Source: Gammaproteobacteria bacterium (GTDB taxonomy: Bacteria > Pseudomonadota > Gammaproteobacteria > UBA6429 > Thiohalophilaceae). Taken from it: a stretch of DNA of 64,000 nucleotides. Below are positions 8,676 through 18,940 of this stretch, in pieces (within the stretch, counting starts at the first letter, position 1; each line of letters begins with the position of its first letter). The DNA lies in assembly GCA_022712915.1 (NCBI GenBank), contig JAFLJQ010000040.1, forward strand, positions 22,500-86,499. The letters are read 5' to 3'. The translations under genes and the position numbers were made by a program. Below the pieces are notes generated by a model. The model saw only the letters and a program-made list of their open reading frames with translations, did no database searches and was not told where the DNA came from.

Positions 8676-9485
8676 ATGAATCTTCCGTGGCAAACCCTTT
8701 TTCAGGCCGCTCATGCCTGCCTGATGGAGCAGGATATTGAACAAAAGCTCACTCTGACTGAACAGATCCAACAAGCATGGTTAGCCGGGCAATTAACCAT
8801 GGATATCACCGATGCCCCTGTCAGGATTGATATTCCCGGACGTCCTGTACACCCGCAACTCGTATCCCCCAAACACTTGCCCAAACGTTCCATGCACACT
8901 GAGCAGGGGCGGGCAACCTTAATTCATGCCCTTTGTCATATTGAATTTAACGCCATCAATCTGGGTTGGGATGCGGTGTATCGTTTTCAAACTATGCCAG
9001 AGAATTTTTTCACCGACTGGATTCAGGTGGCCGTAGAAGAGGCCTATCACTTTTCTCTTTTGCGTGATCACCTGCGGCAAATGGGTCATGACTATGGTAA
9101 TTTTGATGCCCATAACGGCCTGTGGGAAATGGCCATTAAAACCGATTTTGATCCTATGGTACGCATGGCTTTAGTGCCGAGAGTACTGGAAGCGCGCGGA
9201 CTGGATGTCACACCGGGCATCATGGCCAAACTGGCTGAAGCCGGGGATGAACAAGCAGTAGCAATCCTGAAAATTATTCACCGTGATGAAATTGGTCATG
9301 TCGAGATCGGTTCCCGCTGGTTTCAGTATTTGTGTGATGAACGGCAATTATCGTCGATGGAAACCTTTGAAAAGCTGATTGGCCAATATATGAAGGGCAA
9401 GTTAAAAGGCCCGTTTGATCGGGCATCTCGCCTCAAAGCGGGTTTTAGTGAAGCAGAACTTGATTATCTTGATGGTACAGGTTGA
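8676..9485 (+). CDS. DUF455 ferritin-like protein
   Basis: About 269 residues of the DUF455 (COG2833) ferritin-like family. Candidate di-iron ligands lie in HIEFNAINLGWDAV, EEAYHFSLLRDHL and HRDEIGHVEIG, separated as expected for a four-helix bundle. The family is conserved in proteobacteria but its reaction is not established; some members have been compared with tRNA hydroxylases. The ATG at 8676 is preferred over the in-frame TTG at 8661 because homology begins with MNLPWQ. The stop overlaps the region where the next gene begins, suggesting coupled expression. Confidence 0.85.
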   Translation: MNLPWQTLFQAAHACLMEQDIEQKLTLTEQIQQAWLAGQLTMDITDAPVRIDIPGRPVHPQLVSPKHLPKRSMHTEQGRATLIHALCHIEFNAINLGWDAVYRFQTMPENFFTDWIQVAVEEAYHFSLLRDHLRQMGHDYGNFDAHNGLWEMAIKTDFDPMVRMALVPRVLEARGLDVTPGIMAKLAEAGDEQAVAILKIIHRDEIGHVEIGSRWFQYLCDERQLSSMETFEKLIGQYMKGKLKGPFDRASRLKAGFSEAELDYLDGTG

Positions 9486-9490
9486 AAAAA

Positions 9491-10231
9491 ATGAGACATA
9501 TGAAATTAACATCGTTAATCATCCTGTCTCTGCTGATATTACTAGCGGCATGTAATCAGCAAACCAATCAGGTATCGCAAAATTTATTACTAATATTTGC
9601 CGATCAGGAAGAAGATGTGGAGCCTTATACGACCCGTATCCTGATAACGCCTGATTATATGCGCTTTGATGATGGTGAGGGTGCAGTGGACTATCTTATT
9701 TTCGACCGCAAACAAAAGACCATATACAACATGGTACAGGAGAGCCAATCCATTACTGTTATCACAGCCCTGCCATCAGATGTAAAGCCCCCCATTAAAC
9801 TTAACTTAAGTCATAAAATGGTTGATGACTTGCAGGATGCGCCAACCATGCAGGGTGTTAAACCACAACATCATATTTATATGGCGGATAGGCAAATTTG
9901 TTTTGAAGTGGTGTCCGTGCCTGGTTTTTTACCCGCCTATGTCAAGGCAATGAAAGAATTCAATACTGTACTGGCGAATGACAGTACCGTGACCATGAAC
10001 AATCTACCGGCTGATATGCAAAATGCTTGCAGTCTGGCGAAGAATACTTTTGCACCTAATAGGCATTTTCAGGCAGGCTTTCCCTTGCAGCAATGGGGTC
10101 CGGATGGAAAGCGTTCAGCACTCCTCGATTTCAAAACAGATTACCCGATAGACAAGACCCTATTTGAGATCCCCGTCGATTATCAGCGCGTGAATATTCA
10201 GGACATCCGTGCTAGTTTTTCCAAGCAATAG
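9491..10231 (+). CDS. Predicted lipoprotein of unknown function
   Basis: About 246 residues. The N terminus (LTSLIILSLLILLAAC) is a typical lipoprotein signal with a lipobox, so the protein should be anchored through Cys on the periplasmic side. The rest is soluble and mixed alpha/beta, with an inner pair of Cys residues near 138 and 180 that could form a disulfide. An in-frame TTG at 9482 overlaps the preceding stop, but ATG at 9491 or 9500 is more likely. I recognise no family. It follows the DUF455 gene by a few bases and probably shares its transcript. Confidence 0.75.
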   Translation: MRHMKLTSLIILSLLILLAACNQQTNQVSQNLLLIFADQEEDVEPYTTRILITPDYMRFDDGEGAVDYLIFDRKQKTIYNMVQESQSITVITALPSDVKPPIKLNLSHKMVDDLQDAPTMQGVKPQHHIYMADRQICFEVVSVPGFLPAYVKAMKEFNTVLANDSTVTMNNLPADMQNACSLAKNTFAPNRHFQAGFPLQQWGPDGKRSALLDFKTDYPIDKTLFEIPVDYQRVNIQDIRASFSKQ

Positions 10232-10329
10232 GCACTTTTAAAAATCCACTAAAGCAGTACTGGCTACGTTGCTTTTCGCTTTTTTTTGCCTTGCTAACGC
10301 TACTTGATTGAATTTATAGAAACACCCTT

Positions 10330-11046
10330 TTAGTCTACCGCCTCCAGACGACAGCCGTCTGCCTCACACACCAGCACACCACCGGTTTGATACCAATCTG
10401 CCAGCACAATACGCTTGGCGGCCTGATCTTCAAGCTGAAATTCATGCACAGCCGGGCGATGAGTATGACCGTGTATAAGTTGTTGCACATGATGTGTTTG
10501 CATAGCTTGTTCAACCGCAGCTTGATTTACATCCATGATCCCAGCCTCTTTACCTTGCATTTCGGTCTTACTGATCTGGCGGAGTTTTTGTGCCAGTTCC
10601 AGTCGTTCAGCAGGTGTCTTGTTGAGTAGTTCGGCTTGCCATTGCGGATTTCTAACCATGGTGCGGAATTCTTGATAGGCAATATCGTCAGTACACAGGG
10701 TATCACCATGCATTAATAATGTAGGGCAACCATAGAGATCAATAACGGTTTCTTCATCAAGTAACTTACCGCCTGTCATGGCCTCAAAACCCTCTCGCAT
10801 CAGAAAGTCACGATTGCCATACATGATGTACAGCGGCACGACCTCACTTAAGGCCTTTAATCCGGTAATGGCGGCCTGGTAATCGGGCAGCACCATGTCA
10901 TCTCCCAGCCAGGCCTCAAACAAATCACCCAGAATATAGAGAGCCTCCGCTTGTCGGGCCGGGCCTTGTAGAAAGCGGAGCAATAACGGGGTGATAGTCG
11001 GCCGTTCCTGGCTGAGATGAAGATCTGAAATAAACAGGGTCGCCAT
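10330..11046 (-). CDS. lpxH: UDP-2,3-diacylglucosamine diphosphatase LpxH
   Basis: A 238-residue calcineurin-like metallophosphoesterase of lipid A synthesis. It cleaves UDP-2,3-diacylglucosamine to lipid X and UMP at the inner face of the inner membrane. Metal-binding motifs are clear: FISDLHL at the N terminus, GDLFEAWLGDD near 40, GNRD near 78, MHGD near 113 and HGHTHRP near 195. Eleven bases separate it from ppiB upstream, and the ppiA-ppiB-lpxH set divergent from cysS is a common gammaproteobacterial arrangement. Confidence 0.96.
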   Translation of the reverse strand: MATLFISDLHLSQERPTITPLLLRFLQGPARQAEALYILGDLFEAWLGDDMVLPDYQAAITGLKALSEVVPLYIMYGNRDFLMREGFEAMTGGKLLDEETVIDLYGCPTLLMHGDTLCTDDIAYQEFRTMVRNPQWQAELLNKTPAERLELAQKLRQISKTEMQGKEAGIMDVNQAAVEQAMQTHHVQQLIHGHTHRPAVHEFQLEDQAAKRIVLADWYQTGGVLVCEADGCRLEAVD

Positions 11047-11057
11047 GAGGTAATGGA

Positions 11058-11552
11058 TTATTCCTTAATCTCTACCTTAGTGATAATCACATCTTCCGAG
11101 GGCACATCCTGATGAGCACCATAGGACGTCGTGGCCACATCCTTGATGGCATCGACCACGTCCATTCCATCTGTTACTTCCGCAAACACACAGTAGCCAA
11201 AACCATCTGATGTTGCTGACTTGAAGTCGAGGAAGGTGTTGTCAGACAGATTGATAAAGAACTGCGAGGTGGCCGAATGGGGACTGGGCGTTCGGGCCAT
11301 GGCGATAGTGCCACGGGTATTACTCAGGCCATTACTGGCCTCATTCTGGATCGGTTCTCGATTGGCCTTTTCCTTCATACCCGGTTCCATACCACCACCC
11401 TGGATCATGAATCCATCAATAACGCGGTGAAAAATGGTACCATCATAAAAACCTTCTTTGGCATAATCGATGAAATTTTTCACGGTCTCCGGTGCCTTGT
11501 CGGCAAACAGTGTCAGGCTGATGACGCCTTTGGACGTGTGCATTTTTATCAT
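11058..11552 (-). CDS. ppiB: Cytoplasmic peptidyl-prolyl cis-trans isomerase B (cyclophilin)
   Basis: A 164-residue cyclophilin that speeds proline isomerisation during folding. Signature residues are present: [13 protein letters not shown] with the catalytic Arg, then [17 protein letters not shown]. There is no signal peptide, so it acts in the cytoplasm. It lies between ppiA and lpxH with short gaps. Confidence 0.96.
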   Translation of the reverse strand: MIKMHTSKGVISLTLFADKAPETVKNFIDYAKEGFYDGTIFHRVIDGFMIQGGGMEPGMKEKANREPIQNEASNGLSNTRGTIAMARTPSPHSATSQFFINLSDNTFLDFKSATSDGFGYCVFAEVTDGMDVVDAIKDVATTSYGAHQDVPSEDVIITKVEIKE

Positions 11553-11573
11553 ATTGACAACTCCTGCTGGCTA

Positions 11574-12143
11574 TTAATTACTGACGCGAGCGGCACGCTT
11601 GATCACAACTGCATCACGAGGCACATCTCTGGGGAATGGTCCAGCCGGTACCGTGGGGATCATTCTAATGGTATCGACTACATCCATGCCCTGTACTACC
11701 TTGCCGAATACGGCATAACCCCAGCCATTTGAAGTTTTGCTTTTGAAGTTCAGAAAATCATTATCAACGACATTGATAAAAAACTGTGCAGAGGCCGAAT
11801 GAGGATCGAAGGTTCTCGCCATAGCGATGGTTCCCTTGTCATTTTTCAGTCCGTTGTCGGCCTCATTCATGATCGGTGGATGAGTGTTTTTACGTTCATA
11901 CTTGGGATCAAAGCCCCCCCCCTGAATCATGAAACCTTTGATCACCCGGTGGAAAATGGTATTGATATAATAGCCTTCTTGCACATATTGCAGAAAATTG
12001 GCCACACTTTTAGGGGCCTTGTCAGGGTAGAGTTCAAGAACAATATTACCCTTGTTAGTTTCCAAAATAACTCTGGTTGTGGTGGCCTCTGCCCAACTGG
12101 CGGTACTGAGCAAAAGTAATAATGTAGTGAGCAAATATCGCAT
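11574..12143 (-). CDS. ppiA: Periplasmic peptidyl-prolyl cis-trans isomerase (cyclophilin A type)
   Basis: A cyclophilin of about 189 residues with a signal peptide ([20 protein letters not shown]), so exported to the periplasm. It has [14 protein letters not shown] and [17 protein letters not shown], the same catalytic signatures as its neighbour PpiB; the two look like an exported/cytoplasmic pair. The frame opens further upstream at 12206, but the Met at 12143 is chosen because it starts the signal peptide and has AGGATA upstream. Confidence 0.93.
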   Translation of the reverse strand: MRYLLTTLLLLLSTASWAEATTTRVILETNKGNIVLELYPDKAPKSVANFLQYVQEGYYINTIFHRVIKGFMIQGGGFDPKYERKNTHPPIMNEADNGLKNDKGTIAMARTFDPHSASAQFFINVVDNDFLNFKSKTSNGWGYAVFGKVVQGMDVVDTIRMIPTVPAGPFPRDVPRDAVVIKRAARVSN

Positions 12144-12297
12144 AGTTTCTATCCTGTTTGTTATTGAAACGCGCACGAATGATAAAGGGTTTGAGTCGGG
12201 CTGCAAAGTATCGGGTAATGATTCCTTTGTTTTTTTGAGCTTGAGGTCGGTTTCAGCTAATCTAGGCCTTTAGCATAATAATGAGTAATCAGCACAT

Positions 12298-13692
12298 ATG
12301 TTGTACGTCCATAATAATCTGACCCGGCAAAAAGAAGCTTTCCAGCCCATCGACCCACAGAATGTTCGCATGTATGTCTGTGGTATGACGGTTTATGACT
12401 ATTGCCATATTGGTCATGCCCGAGTGCTGGTGGTATTTGATGTTATTTATCGTTATTTACGCAAAGTATATGGTGAACAGCATGTCACCTATATCCGTAA
12501 TGTTACCGACATTGACGACAAAATTATTGCGCGGGCCAATGAAAACAAAGAATCTTTTCAGAACTTGACCGAGCGTTTTATCACTGCGATGCACGAGGAC
12601 GCAGATTTGTTAGGTGTAATACGCCCGAATGAGGAGCCCCGTGCCACAGTCTTCATGAAAGAGATCATCAACATGATCAAAACACTGGTGGAAGGTGGTC
12701 ATGCCTATGCCGCCAACAACGGTGATGTCTATTATGATGTCAGTAGCTTTGCCAATTATGGCCAATTATCTGGCAAGCAAATGGAGGATTTGCGTGCCGG
12801 TGCCCGCGTGGCTGTTGATGAGGCCAAGCAAGACCCTCTGGATTTTGTGCTGTGGAAAGCCGCCAAACTAAATGAACCAAGCTGGGACTCCCCCTGGGGC
12901 AAAGGTCGCCCCGGTTGGCATATCGAATGTTCAGCTATGTCGACTCACTGTCTGGGCAACCATTTTGATATCCACGGTGGAGGGCTGGATCTACAGTTTC
13001 CACACCATGAAAATGAAATCGCCCAATCTTGTGCCGCAACCGGGGAGGCCTTCGTCAATGTCTGGCTGCACAATGGCTTTGTGCGGGTGGATGATGAAAA
13101 AATGTCCAAATCTCTGGGTAATTTCTTCACTATTCGTGAGGTGCTTAAAAAATATGCCCCAGAAGTGGTGCGCTATTTCATTCTCACCAGCCACTACCGC
13201 AGCCCATTAAATTATTCAGACAAACATCTTGATAATGCCAAGTCAGCCCTGACCACCTTATATACCGCCGTGCGCGGTCTGAATGCACCAGAAATTATTG
13301 TGGATAACAAATTCACCAAGCAATTTGAAAAGGCCATGGAGGATGACTTTAATACCTCTGAGGCCATTGCTGTACTGTTTGAGATAGCCAAAGAGATTAA
13401 TCGTCAGCGTGATGCAGCCCCTGAGCAGGCAGCACTACTAGTCAGTCAGTTACGCCAATTGGGGAGTTTGCTAGGTCTGGTACAGGATGATCCTGAGGCC
13501 TTTCTACAAGGTAAAAACCAGATTAGCCAAGATGGATTGAGTGATATTGATGTGAATGAGATAATTAAACAACGAGAGCAAGCTCGTATTGATAAAAATT
13601 GGGCCGAGTCTGATCGTTTACGGGATGATCTCAAGGCACAAGGTATTATACTTGAAGACAGTGGTGGCAGTACGAGCTGGCGTCGAGCCTGA
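12298..13692 (+). CDS. cysS: Cysteinyl-tRNA synthetase
   Basis: A 464-residue class I aminoacyl-tRNA synthetase that charges tRNA-Cys. The HIGH motif ([10 protein letters not shown]) is near residue 38 and KMSKS ([11 protein letters not shown]) near 265. The zinc ligands Cys28, the later Cys in WHIECSAMS and His/Glu in HHENEIAQS are conserved. The length is normal. It is divergent from ppiA-ppiB-lpxH. Confidence 0.98.
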   Translation: MLYVHNNLTRQKEAFQPIDPQNVRMYVCGMTVYDYCHIGHARVLVVFDVIYRYLRKVYGEQHVTYIRNVTDIDDKIIARANENKESFQNLTERFITAMHEDADLLGVIRPNEEPRATVFMKEIINMIKTLVEGGHAYAANNGDVYYDVSSFANYGQLSGKQMEDLRAGARVAVDEAKQDPLDFVLWKAAKLNEPSWDSPWGKGRPGWHIECSAMSTHCLGNHFDIHGGGLDLQFPHHENEIAQSCAATGEAFVNVWLHNGFVRVDDEKMSKSLGNFFTIREVLKKYAPEVVRYFILTSHYRSPLNYSDKHLDNAKSALTTLYTAVRGLNAPEIIVDNKFTKQFEKAMEDDFNTSEAIAVLFEIAKEINRQRDAAPEQAALLVSQLRQLGSLLGLVQDDPEAFLQGKNQISQDGLSDIDVNEIIKQREQARIDKNWAESDRLRDDLKAQGIILEDSGGSTSWRRA

Positions 13693-13750
13693 GTAGCGAA
13701 TTATATCGTCTGTCCCTTTTTTGTTGTCACAAAATGAGAAGGAGCAATAA

Positions 13751-14383
13751 ATGGGAAGGCTGATATTGTTGGTTATATGTTTATTTGCTGCACCGCTTCA
13801 AGCAGCAGAACAACAGTCCATGAAAAGTGACACACTCCATATACGCCAATGGAGTGGCTTTGTAAAAAACCTTCTCAAACTGCATGAAAGATTAATCAGT
13901 CAACAAGTTCACGTCATCAAGACCCGCATGGGCGGTAATACCCACTTACCCAATTTTTATAAAGAGTATAAATATATAAATAAAAAAACTGGCCAGGTCA
14001 TTAGCCAGTTGCAATGGGAAAAGGCCTATCCAGACAACCTGCATACAATTAAAGTTTATGTCTACGATGATTACGGCAGGGTGGTGCGTGATTATCGAGC
14101 TACTTACTTGCCTGACTATCGAGATACACCGAACCAGACGCAGATCAGTTTTCATGTTTATAACGGTTTGTTACGAGCCATTCGCCGTTTTGATGCAACG
14201 GGAACCCGCCTTCTGGAACGGTGTACCGGCAAATTTAATGCCAAAAAAATAAATATCCAATTAAATAAAGGTGAGTTCAACGAAAAGCAATTTTCCAAAA
14301 AGGGTGTTATACAGTCAGATACTTATAAGGAATGTTTCAAAGGTCTGCCAATAGCGACAGGCAAATACCTTATTCCTCAGTAA
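13751..14383 (+). CDS. Exported protein of unknown function
   Basis: A 210-residue protein with a signal peptide (LILLVICLFAAPLQAAEQ), hence periplasmic or secreted. The mature part is basic, with no transmembrane segments, and contains two Cys residues (about 157 and 197) that could pair. The segment YVYDDYGRVVRDYRATYLP and the following strands resemble the YD-type beta repeats of toxin-like or scaffold proteins, but the match is weak and I do not assign a family. AGAAGGAG precedes the ATG at good spacing. Its end overlaps the end of the convergent PilZ gene by 14 bases. Confidence 0.75.
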   Translation: MGRLILLVICLFAAPLQAAEQQSMKSDTLHIRQWSGFVKNLLKLHERLISQQVHVIKTRMGGNTHLPNFYKEYKYINKKTGQVISQLQWEKAYPDNLHTIKVYVYDDYGRVVRDYRATYLPDYRDTPNQTQISFHVYNGLLRAIRRFDATGTRLLERCTGKFNAKKINIQLNKGEFNEKQFSKKGVIQSDTYKECFKGLPIATGKYLIPQ

Positions 14384-14939
14384 TATCACGATTATGACTC
14401 AGTAAACTGGGTATGCTGCGGGTAGTATGACACTCACTGCAATTATATAAGGGCATAATAGTTGGTGGTGGTACGCCTTCTTGCTGACCAACCAGAACAA
14501 ACCAGCTACGTTGTTCACAGGCAGGGCAAATAAAGCTGGCACCAGCAGGTACTGCGATGCCATGACCAACAGAATCAGAAATAGAATCTTTGTTGTCCAC
14601 AACGGTGTTTTTTTCAACGGAGATGATCGATACACCGACACGATATTGCTGCGCAGCCAGATGCTTGCACCAACGCACCTCAGTTGTCATAACTTCATCG
14701 TCACCCTCAGGGGTTTTAATAACAACTAACAAATTCTGTCCAGACTCTAATGGCTGTTTAATATCAAAGGCTATACCAGCAAGACTGATGTCATGTGAGC
14801 TTGCCTGTATTAAGGTTTGACTAACACCACTAAGTATCATGTGTTCAAGAGGAGAATAAAGCAGATCAATACCAACCCAGGGAAAACGAAATTGTTGGCG
14901 TTGTTCATTGGAAGTCCAATCTTTACCAGGCATCATCAT
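14370..14939 (-). CDS. PilZ-domain protein with C-terminal zinc-ribbon-like motif
   Basis: A 189-residue protein. Residues about 12-115 match a PilZ domain, the cyclic-di-GMP receptor fold: an N-terminal EQRQQFRFP stretch for the Arg-containing motif, then the DISLAGIAF form of DxSxxG. The first motif lacks a clean RxxxR, so nucleotide binding is not certain. A C-terminal extension (about 130-180) has CPAC and CSEC pairs 35 residues apart, typical of a zinc ribbon. It lies just downstream of the hybrid kinase gene on the same strand and may be the end of that operon. Confidence 0.8.
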   Translation of the reverse strand: MMMPGKDWTSNEQRQQFRFPWVGIDLLYSPLEHMILSGVSQTLIQASSHDISLAGIAFDIKQPLESGQNLLVVIKTPEGDDEVMTTEVRWCKHLAAQQYRVGVSIISVEKNTVVDNKDSISDSVGHGIAVPAGASFICPACEQRSWFVLVGQQEGVPPPTIMPLYNCSECHTTRSIPSLLSHNRDITEE

Positions 14940-14964
14940 TGTCCATCATTTGAATGTTAAGCCG

Positions 14965-17900
14965 CTAGAATTCATCAATAGTGCGAGTAATCGTTTCCAA
15001 TAGTTGATCACTTGTGGTGTGAGATTTAATAAGTACGGCACTAACCTGCTTTGCAATTTCTGAATCTATATTGTGGGCAGAAAATATTACAACCCCTGGC
15101 GGATTGACCTGACGTTCAATGACTTCCAACAGCTCCAGACCTGAACCGTCGGGTAAACTGATATCAAGCAAGACCAAATCAAACTCTTCCTGTTCAAGAA
15201 TATTTTTTGAAGCGGATACCGTGCTAGTCCATACCAGTTCACAATCATATTGCAACATCTTGCTGACAATCATGTGAACATCCTGTTCATCTTCAACATG
15301 CAAAACACGAGATAATGGTTTGAGCCCTGCCGCATGTTTAACAGCGTGCTTCAGGCGTGTCTGATCAATGGGTTTGTTTATCCAGTCAATAATACCTACT
15401 GCCCCTCCCCTCAATTTTCGTTTTGCCACATCGGCCTCGATGGAAACCACAATGACTGGCAGATCTCGGGTTTTTTCTTGTTGCCGAAGGGACATCAGCA
15501 AGTCAATGCCGTCTTCATCAGGCAGAACAATATCCAGGGTCATAGCTTCATAATAACCAGCTTGCTCATCAAGTTTTTTACGTGCCTCTGCGGCAGTATA
15601 GGCAACATCTGAATTAAAGCCGGCCTCGGCCAACATACGTTGCAAGAGAGCCACCACATCCGGATCATCTTCGACAATCAGGACGCAGGGCACATGTGTG
15701 CCCTTAAGTTCGACGGGCAGATCGCCAACACTGAAGTCTGATATTAATTCTGGTAACTCAATAAAAAAGGTTGTTCCCACCTGAGTTTGTGAGACAAAAT
15801 CAATTAAACCACCATGTTTCTCAACAATCAAACGGGTAATACTCAATCCCAAACCTGTACCACCTTTTTGTCGTGCATCGGTCGAATCATACTGAGTAAA
15901 TTTTTCAAATAGTTTATCGCGAAAACTCTCGGCTATACCTGGGCCATGATCGGAAACAGAAATACGTATGACCCCGTTGTGCCGAGCAAGATTAAGCTCA
16001 ACAGTTTCACCCTTGGGGGAAAATTTTGCTGCATTAGACATCAAGTTATTCATAACCTGCATAAGACGATCATCATCGGCATAAATATATACATTATCCA
16101 GGTTGGCTTTTAGAACAAACCTCACATCGTATTGATCTGCATAGGACTGGTTGATCTGAATGGCTTGTTCTAAAAATGGCTTCAATTCCAGACGATGGAA
16201 ACGGAAGGCCATCATGCCAGATTCTATTTTCTGAATATCAAGAATATCATTAATCAACAACAACAGGCGTTCAGTATTATTGGCAGTAATGGTCAACATG
16301 TCTCTTACTGAAGTGGATAACTCACCCATAGTTCCTGACATAACCAAGCCTAGTGAACCCCGAATTGAAGTTAATGGCGTACGAAGTTCATGACTGACGG
16401 TAGAAATAAATTCATTTTTCATTTTTTCTATTTGCTTTCGTTCGGTGATATCACGTACAACACCGCTATACATGGACTCTCCATCTACCTGCATTTCACT
16501 TACAGCCAAATCAAGAGGAAAAATGGAACCGTCTTTGCGCTTTCCTTCAACTTCACGACCAATGCCCATAATATGTGCAGTGCCAGTATTAATGTAGTTT
16601 TGCAGATAACTGTCATGCTCTTCATGGTAAGGAGAGGGCATCAGCATCTTGATATTATGTCCTATTACCTCATAGGCGTTATAGCCAAAGATGCGTTCTG
16701 CTGCAGGATTAAATGATTGTACCGTTCCTTCATTATTGATGGTAATAATACCGTCAACCACATTGTTCAAAACAGTTTGCAATCTGGAGGCACTGGCCTG
16801 AATGGCTTTCTCCGCCTCAACACGTTCATGGATGTCACGCACAGTGCCACTAAACATGCGCTTGTTTTTAAATCTAATTTCGCTTACCGCAAGATCCAGC
16901 GGAAATGTACAACCATTCTTATGCAACCCAGTTACTTGTCGGCCTATACCGATAACCTTCGCCTGCCCTGTCGTGATGTAATCTTTCAAGTAATCATCAT
17001 GCTCTTCTTGATAGGGCGAGGGCATCAGCATTTTAACATTTCTGCCAATGAGGTCATCAGCGGCATAACCAAAAATATGTTCACCTGCGGGGTTAATGCT
17101 ATATATTATACCTTCCTCGTCAATGGTGATGACACCATCTATCATTTTTTCAAGAATCGTGCGTTGTTGTTTCTCTGCCTCTTCAGTTTCTTTTTTAGCC
17201 AGCAGAACAGAATAAAGTGCCTGCCGATTTAAGCGATAAAAGGAACTTATAAAAAACACTATCAACAGGATAGTAAGTGTACCGATGCTGATAGTAATGC
17301 GTCGTTGTTGGTATAATGACTGCATGCGGTTTTCAATTAGTGTATTCAGGTTAGCCGTAACATGAATAAATATCTCAGTGCTAAATTCAACTAAAGTGGT
17401 GCCTTCTGCAAACAACATATTCGCATACGACAAAACATTTGCATTGACTTCTTCAAGTGATGTTTTTTTCAAGTATGATTGAAAATCCGCTGCCAGCCTT
17501 TCAAATTCCGTAGATTGTATATTATAAATAGATGAATCCAGAGTGTGCTGCCCTTTAAGTAAATTATGCAATATTGTTTTAAGTGCTATTGCGTGATAAT
17601 GAATATCTAGTTCTGATTGTTGTTTGTTGGTATTATTTAATAAAACGTTAATAGCCAGCCCTCGTACCTGGCCAAGATGCTCAATCATTAACGGCAATTG
17701 CTTCACAGCAATATCAACCATATAGTATGCATCCAGGCTAGATTCGAGAATAAGACTACTTTGACTAACAACCATCAAGGATACATTGTAAAGGGTATTA
17801 ATTTGCTCACTGTAAGCATTAAATTGTTTTAATGCCTTGGCGCGATTAGCTGTATTGGTAATTTGCTGATTTAATTGTTGACTCTGGTGCAGGATATTGA

Positions 17901-18231
17901 TTAATGAATCACGGATCGTAAAATCACTTGCGAGCTGTTGTTTAATGAGATGGTTGATTCTGTCTTCAAATATTTGTTGACTTTCTGCAATGTCCCCATC
18001 GTATGATTTAATGTCCGCAAACTGGAACTGACGCATACCACGAATATTTTTTAATGCCAAAGCAGCATGGAATAAATGCTGAATTGCATTCTGACCTTGC
18101 AATGCATGTTGAGTGGACGTGATGTTTTGGTTCAGCTTACCAATGTAAAAAACCAGTGAGATAATGACAAAAGCCGTTGGGATTGCAGTGGCAAGCAGAT
18201 AGCGTCCTACAGAAATTTTTCCCTTATTCAT
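14965..18231 (-). CDS. Hybrid sensor histidine kinase: periplasmic sensor, two FixL-like PAS, HisKA, HATPase, two receivers
   Basis: About 1088 residues. The first transmembrane helix is at about 10-32; a roughly 280-residue helical extracytoplasmic sensor follows, with a second helix near 320. Two PAS domains come next, each with the MLMPSPY..EEHD.Y segment and a downstream IGIGR, matching the haem-ligand His and distal Arg of FixL. The HisKA phospho-acceptor is in VSHELRTPL near residue 614, followed by an HATPase with GTGLGLSI. Two receiver domains (VEDDPDVV and VEDEQDVH starts) close the protein. The ATG at 18231 is chosen for its GCAGGTG site; a TTG at 18270 is the open-frame start. It is cotranscribed with a single-receiver protein upstream. 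Oxygen or NO sensing is an inference from the PAS residues. Confidence 0.9.
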   Translation of the reverse strand: MNKGKISVGRYLLATAIPTAFVIISLVFYIGKLNQNITSTQHALQGQNAIQHLFHAALALKNIRGMRQFQFADIKSYDGDIAESQQIFEDRINHLIKQQLASDFTIRDSLINILHQSQQLNQQITNTANRAKALKQFNAYSEQINTLYNVSLMVVSQSSLILESSLDAYYMVDIAVKQLPLMIEHLGQVRGLAINVLLNNTNKQQSELDIHYHAIALKTILHNLLKGQHTLDSSIYNIQSTEFERLAADFQSYLKKTSLEEVNANVLSYANMLFAEGTTLVEFSTEIFIHVTANLNTLIENRMQSLYQQRRITISIGTLTILLIVFFISSFYRLNRQALYSVLLAKKETEEAEKQQRTILEKMIDGVITIDEEGIIYSINPAGEHIFGYAADDLIGRNVKMLMPSPYQEEHDDYLKDYITTGQAKVIGIGRQVTGLHKNGCTFPLDLAVSEIRFKNKRMFSGTVRDIHERVEAEKAIQASASRLQTVLNNVVDGIITINNEGTVQSFNPAAERIFGYNAYEVIGHNIKMLMPSPYHEEHDSYLQNYINTGTAHIMGIGREVEGKRKDGSIFPLDLAVSEMQVDGESMYSGVVRDITERKQIEKMKNEFISTVSHELRTPLTSIRGSLGLVMSGTMGELSTSVRDMLTITANNTERLLLLINDILDIQKIESGMMAFRFHRLELKPFLEQAIQINQSYADQYDVRFVLKANLDNVYIYADDDRLMQVMNNLMSNAAKFSPKGETVELNLARHNGVIRISVSDHGPGIAESFRDKLFEKFTQYDSTDARQKGGTGLGLSITRLIVEKHGGLIDFVSQTQVGTTFFIELPELISDFSVGDLPVELKGTHVPCVLIVEDDPDVVALLQRMLAEAGFNSDVAYTAAEARKKLDEQAGYYEAMTLDIVLPDEDGIDLLMSLRQQEKTRDLPVIVVSIEADVAKRKLRGGAVGIIDWINKPIDQTRLKHAVKHAAGLKPLSRVLHVEDEQDVHMIVSKMLQYDCELVWTSTVSASKNILEQEEFDLVLLDISLPDGSGLELLEVIERQVNPPGVVIFSAHNIDSEIAKQVSAVLIKSHTTSDQLLETITRTIDEF

Positions 18232-18296
18232 AGCACCTGCTGTCATAATCCCGCTTAAGTTGGTCACCAAATCGTAACATCGCTTAATACCTGATT

Positions 18297-18698
18297 TTAG
18301 ACTAACTCAAAGGCATTCCAGATATCTTTTATCTGTTGCGACAAGGTAACTGGATCAAACGGTTTGGTAATAACATCCAGTACTCCCAGTGTCATATACT
18401 CGCTAATTTCATGTGGCTGTACTTTAGCTGTCATAAAGATAACCGGCAGGTTTTTAAAAGCTTCAAATGTACGAATTTCCTGTAGAGTGGTCGGACCATC
18501 CATTCCAGGCATCATCACATCAAGAATGACCAAATCAGGTTGGCAGGTCTGGATTATTTTCAGAGCCTCATGCCCGGAGCTACAAACCTCAACATCGAAC
18601 CCCCCGATATCACCCAAGGCAACACTAATAATCTTGCGAATATCCGCTTCATCTTCAACGAGCAGAATACTTTTTAGATTTTTGGGTGGCACGGGCAA
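18297..18698 (-). CDS. Single-domain response regulator (receiver only)
   Basis: A 133-residue CheY-like receiver with the acidic pair in LLVEDEADIRKI, the phosphorylated Asp in LVILDVMMPGMDG, a Thr in IFMTAKVQ and a Lys in TKPFDP. There is no output domain, so it passes or buffers phosphoryl groups. It lies 66 bases upstream of the hybrid kinase and is probably its partner. The start is a TTG directly behind a strong GGGAGAG site; a GTG two codons later is the alternative. Confidence 0.92.
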   Translation of the reverse strand: MPVPPKNLKSILLVEDEADIRKIISVALGDIGGFDVEVCSSGHEALKIIQTCQPDLVILDVMMPGMDGPTTLQEIRTFEAFKNLPVIFMTAKVQPHEISEYMTLGVLDVITKPFDPVTLSQQIKDIWNAFELV

Positions 18699-18940
18699 AT
18701 CTCTCCCTGAATAAACCGCTTAAAATAAAAGTCCTGCTCAAATTATAGGTTATAAAACATTAAATCTACCAGGATAACGTTGAAATGATACTATTTAAAT
18801 TAAAAACTTGAGAGTGTAACTATGCTTATACCTAATCTAGGTGTACTACGCTAAAAAAGCACGGAAACCGGTTAATAACTCCCGAGCTTTATTATTGGAG
18901 AAAATTTTAACGTAACATTAACGTTTACGAAGATCGTGCA

